Part shown: in pieces, positions 61,335-64,000 of the stretch
Layout of the letters: each line of letters opens with the position of its first letter
Numbering within the stretch: the first letter of the stretch is position 1
DNA from: UBA8190 sp003453695
Lineage (GTDB): Bacteria > Actinomycetota > Acidimicrobiia > Acidimicrobiales > UBA8190
DNA: 64,000 nt
Direction of reading: 5' to 3'
Assembly (NCBI GenBank): GCA_036796975.1
Contig: DAIRBY010000001.1
Location: 88,282 to 152,281, forward strand
The notes under the pieces: model-generated
What the model was told of the DNA's origin: nothing
What the model saw: the letters and a program-made list of their open reading frames with translations, nothing else
Databases searched by the model: none
Translations under genes and position numbers: made by a program

Positions 61335-62669
61335 ATGACCATGCTTCGCGCGGGCACCGAGGGTTCGCGCGCGGCACTGGACGGGGACGTCGACATCGAC
61401 AGGGACCGGGGGCTCGTGCTGCTGGCACAGAGCGGCGACCGGACGGCGTTCGACGAGCTGTACGCCCTCTATCACCGGCGGCTCTGGCGCTTCTGCTTCA
61501 AACGCCTCCAAGACGAGCACGAGGCCGAGGACGTCACGCAGGAGGCGTTCCTCAGGGCGTGGAAGGCGCTTCCCGGCTTCGCTGGAGACCGCCGCTTCTA
61601 TCCCTGGTTGAGCGTGATCGCCGCCCATCTGTGCACCAACGTGGTACGGAAGCGAAACCGCGCCGATCCCGCCGGTGACCTGCATGACCGGGAAGCGCTG
61701 TCGTGGGAGTACTGCGGTGAGGACCATGTCATCGCCGCCCACGACTCGGCCCTGGCCAGCCGGGCCCTGGCCCGCCTCTCGCCCCGCCATCGACTCGTGC
61801 TCGACCTGCGCGAGGGCCGCGGCTGGTCCTACCGTCGCATAGCCGAGCACGAGGGCATCGGGATACCGGCAGTGGAATCGCTTTTGTGGCGGGCCCGCGA
61901 GGCACTGAAGCGGGAGTTCTCGGCCCAGGCCGGCGAGGGCCGCCTCGCCGGCTTCGCCGGCGCCGCTCTGCTCACCATTCGTCGCTGGCTTCGATCGCCT
62001 CAGGTCGCCTTCCAGCAGGGCGCCGCCTTCTTCCCCACCGCTTCGTCCGTCCTCGTGACGTCGGCGGCGACAGCGATGACCGCCGTCGCCGTCGGGATCG
62101 GCACGCTCGTCCCCGGCTTCGGGTCGGCAGCCGGGTCGCCGGCACTGCCGACGGCGCAACTCATGACCAAGCTGCCCACCGCCTCCGCCCCCCTGTGGTC
62201 GCTGGCCATCGCCCGGTCTCCGGAGACCTCGAGCACGCCGGCGGCTGCCTGGCAAGAGGGGAACGGGTTCAGCGCGTCGGCGGTCGGTCCCGGGCGCGGG
62301 AAGGTGAGCGCCGGCCCAAACGGCTCCGGGCCCTCGTCACCGTTGGCCGATGCACCGACGACATCGCCCTCGATGAACGTGGATCCGCAGTTGCCTCCTG
62401 CGCCACCAGCGCCGACTCCCTCGGTGATCGCCAGCACGCCTTCTCTGCCTTCGAGCCAGCCGACGTTGCTGCCCGGCACCGACCCGACACCATCGGCGCC
62501 CACGGGCGACCAGATCGAGTCCACCCTCGGGACGGCCACATCGGGCCTTACCTCTTCGCTCCCCTCGACCACGACGATGCCCTCGACGTCGACCGTGCCG
62601 TCGACCTCGACCCTGCCCTCCCCAGGCTCGACGATCGACCCCATCAGCACGATCAGCTCCGTCGGCTGA
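61335..62669 (+). CDS. ECF-type sigma factor with predicted membrane helix and Ser/Thr/Pro-rich tail
   Basis: 444 residues; ECF sigmas are usually ~200. Region 2 is AFDELYALYHRRLWRFCF through EAEDVTQEAFLRAWKAL (~39-79). Region 4 is LSPRHRLVLDLREGRGWSYR, RIAEHEGIGIPAVESLLWRA (~148-187). After a basic linker a hydrophobic helix lies at ~237-262 (SSVLVTSAATAMTAVAVGIGTLV), then ~180 residues rich in Pro, Ser and Thr (PSTSTVPSTSTLPS). This implies a membrane-tethered sigma with an exterior tail. ATG with GGAGGT upstream. No anti-sigma gene adjoins. Confidence 0.88.
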   Translation: MTMLRAGTEGSRAALDGDVDIDRDRGLVLLAQSGDRTAFDELYALYHRRLWRFCFKRLQDEHEAEDVTQEAFLRAWKALPGFAGDRRFYPWLSVIAAHLCTNVVRKRNRADPAGDLHDREALSWEYCGEDHVIAAHDSALASRALARLSPRHRLVLDLREGRGWSYRRIAEHEGIGIPAVESLLWRAREALKREFSAQAGEGRLAGFAGAALLTIRRWLRSPQVAFQQGAAFFPTASSVLVTSAATAMTAVAVGIGTLVPGFGSAAGSPALPTAQLMTKLPTASAPLWSLAIARSPETSSTPAAAWQEGNGFSASAVGPGRGKVSAGPNGSGPSSPLADAPTTSPSMNVDPQLPPAPPAPTPSVIASTPSLPSSQPTLLPGTDPTPSAPTGDQIESTLGTATSGLTSSLPSTTTMPSTSTVPSTSTLPSPGSTIDPISTISSVG

Positions 62670-62752
62670 GCGCTTCCGAAGGGGGTCCCGGGCGGGACCT
62701 AGACTGACGTGGACTTCAGCGACATCGCTCCTCTCGAGCAGGTGGTGAGGCC

Positions 62753-63325
62753 ATGAGCGGTTCGAAGACGCAATTCCGCGCCCGATTCACCCGGATGGAC
62801 CAGTCCACCGCCGAGGAGTGGAGCGGGATCATGACGCTCCATGGCGGCCTGCTCGATGTGCTTCCGGACCGGATCATCGACCAGCTGCGACTCCTCGATG
62901 CGCAGGAGGGGGGTTTCGCCGTCGATCGGCTGACCCACAGCCTGCAAACCGCACACCGCGCCGAACAGGACGGCCGAGATGAGGCGTACCTCGTGTGCGC
63001 GCTCGTCCACGACATCGGCGACGTCCTCGGCCCGCTCAACCACGCCGACATCGCCGCCGCCGTCCTCCGCCCGTGGGTGTCGGAGGCCTACCACTGGATG
63101 GTTCAGCAACACGCCGTCTTCCAGGGGTACTACTTCTGGCACCACATCGGCGGCGACCAACACGCCCGTGACGCCTTCCTCGGACACGAGTTCTACGACC
63201 TCACCGAGGAATTCGTCCGCAAGTACGACATGCCGGCGTTCGATCCTGAGTACCCCACCCCGCCGCTCGAACACTACGAGCCGCTCGTCCGCTCCTTCTT
63301 CGGCACGAGCCGCCGGGAGAACTGA
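62753..63325 (+). CDS. HD-domain protein, PhnZ/MIOX-like diiron oxygenase candidate
   Basis: 190 residues. HD ligands are His62 in LTHSLQTAHRA, His86-Asp87 in LVHDIGD, His97 in NHADI and His120 in QQHAVFQGYYFWHHIG. The QHxxFQGYYF and late FDPEYPTPPLEHYEPLVRSFF phrases match the PhnZ-related HD oxygenases (phosphonate breakdown) more than ordinary phosphohydrolases. The true substrate is unknown, and no phosphonate genes are nearby. GTG/ATG start 84 bases after the sigma factor. Confidence 0.8.
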   Translation: MSGSKTQFRARFTRMDQSTAEEWSGIMTLHGGLLDVLPDRIIDQLRLLDAQEGGFAVDRLTHSLQTAHRAEQDGRDEAYLVCALVHDIGDVLGPLNHADIAAAVLRPWVSEAYHWMVQQHAVFQGYYFWHHIGGDQHARDAFLGHEFYDLTEEFVRKYDMPAFDPEYPTPPLEHYEPLVRSFFGTSRREN

Positions 63326-63332
63326 CCGACCG

Positions 63333-63923
63333 TCAGCCAGCGGGAGGTTTGATCGGCACGGAGGGGGGCTGCGGTGCCGGAGCCGGTGCAGGGGCCGGTG
63401 CAGGAGCCGGTGCGGGGACGCTGGGGCCGGTCGGAAGCGGTCCACCCAGTCCCCCTGGTGGTGACGTCCCGCCCGATCCGCCGGAGCCCGTGGAGCCGCC
63501 CGAGCTGCTCGAACCACCGGCGCTCGACGAACCCGATGTCCCAGCCGCTGTCCCCCCGGACGACGCCGACGAGCTTGCCGCGGCGTTCGTCGTCTGGGAC
63601 GCCGCAGTCGGCGGGGTCGTCGACGGGGGCTGGGCCGAGCTCGACTTGCCGGACGGGTTCCCGCCGCCGGATGGCCTGCCGGGAGGCGCCATGGCGATGG
63701 GCTGACCGGAAGGCCCGGCCGGGGCCAGCGCCACGTCGACGCCGCTCAGGGCGCCGCCGGAGATCAAGCCGATCACCAGGCTGAGCCCGCCTCCGCCGAG
63801 CACCAACGCCCACATCCGCCACGGGCGTCGTCGGGACGTGTCACCGAGGGCGGGGCCCGAAAGGCGCCGGAGCCCGGCCAAGGGATCACCCGTTCGGCCG
63901 TCGTCAAGGCGCCGGCTACTCAT
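63333..63923 (-). CDS. Single-pass membrane protein with Ser/Gly- and (Pro-Ala)-rich exterior
   Basis: 196 residues. A short N-terminal cytoplasmic part (MSSRRLDDGRTGDPLAGLRRL), one helix (MWALVLGGGGLSLVIGLISGGAL, ~37-59), then a low-complexity exterior: SSSASSGGTAAGTSGSSSAGG followed by PAPAPAPAPAPAPAPQPP. The low-complexity tail resembles wall-spanning segments. It is convergent with the HD gene, eight bases apart. ATG at 63923; an in-frame TTG at 63950 would add nine residues. The last 77 bases of the window show nothing. Confidence 0.6.
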   Translation of the reverse strand: MSSRRLDDGRTGDPLAGLRRLSGPALGDTSRRRPWRMWALVLGGGGLSLVIGLISGGALSGVDVALAPAGPSGQPIAMAPPGRPSGGGNPSGKSSSAQPPSTTPPTAASQTTNAAASSSASSGGTAAGTSGSSSAGGSSSSGGSTGSGGSGGTSPPGGLGGPLPTGPSVPAPAPAPAPAPAPAPQPPSVPIKPPAG

Positions 63924-64000
63924 GGCTGTGACCAGCCGACCAAAAGCCAATTCCGCTCCACATGATGAGGAATCGTGTGCAATCCGCCGAGACGGGAGCA

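Noticed and set aside
63333..63500. Pro-Ala repeat stretch as a DNA tandem repeat of interest
   Set aside because: It is an in-frame low-complexity tail of a membrane protein; no regular unit beyond the codon pair.
1..64000. CRISPR arrays, tRNA or rRNA genes, insertion sequences
   Set aside because: None of the expected repeat spacing, cloverleaf arms or transposase motifs were seen; a covariance-model search would be needed to exclude tRNAs fully.

Overview
This is a high-GC window whose genes often start with GTG, often overlap by four bases (GTGA or ATGA), and often sit 7-10 bases after a TANNNT box. These traits fit an actinobacterium, and the gene set resembles deep-branching Acidimicrobiia-type genomes; the taxonomic call is inference. 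Two 10-N gaps (15127-15136 and 32951-32960) show it is a scaffold, probably metagenomic. Both gaps are flanked by duplicated sequence, and collapsing the duplication restores an intact glycosyltransferase each time.

Region 1 (1-4719, minus strand) holds central-metabolism genes: an aldehyde dehydrogenase cut by the window edge, an MFS transporter, an SDR oxidoreductase and an enoyl-CoA hydratase. Region 2 (4727-7710, minus) begins the cell-surface polysaccharide functions: a polyprenyl-phosphate-type GT2, a UDP-xylose-synthase-like enzyme and UDP-glucose dehydrogenase. A TetR regulator with a likely self-operator and a nitronate monooxygenase follow on the plus strand (7925-9717).

Region 3 (9868-17872, plus) is a polysaccharide assembly and export operon: Wzz-like protein, polymerase or ligase-like membrane protein, Wzm-like permease, Wzt-like ATPase with a C-terminal domain, a two-domain GT2 and a GT4. 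Region 4 (17824-27492, minus) contains the standout system. It is a lasso-peptide locus with two homologous precursors (23992-24162 and 23643-23816), a PqqD-like B1, a B2 leader protease, an HPr-kinase homologue, an asparagine-synthase-like cyclase, an NTP_transf_5-type nucleotidyltransferase and a two-gene ABC exporter. It lies between a sugar-1-phosphate nucleotidyltransferase plus GT2 on one side and the initiating polyprenyl glycosylphosphotransferase on the other. The kinase and nucleotidyltransferase suggest a phosphorylated, perhaps further sugar-decorated, lasso peptide.

Region 5 (27580-49920) is a long mixed-strand polysaccharide region: GT2 and GT4 enzymes, a WecG/TagA-type GT, two FkbM methyltransferases, two other methyltransferases, a secreted GH5, two hexapeptide acyltransferases, an acyl-AMP ligase with its own acyl carrier protein, three tandem paralogous GT4 genes, a sulfotransferase and a CDP-glucose-4,6-dehydratase-like enzyme. 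Region 6 (50030-59770, plus) is three large exported proteins in a row: a subtilase-like protein with FG-GAP-like repeats, a ceramidase-like protein, and an unrecognised protein that appears to start with CTG. Region 7 (59701-63923) has a PucR/CdaR regulator, an ECF sigma factor with a predicted membrane-anchored Ser/Thr/Pro-rich tail, a PhnZ-like HD protein and a small membrane protein with a low-complexity exterior.

No rRNA, tRNA, CRISPR array or insertion sequence was seen by eye. The only gene-poor stretch over 300 bases is 36688-37318, in which a small Cys-rich gene is proposed.
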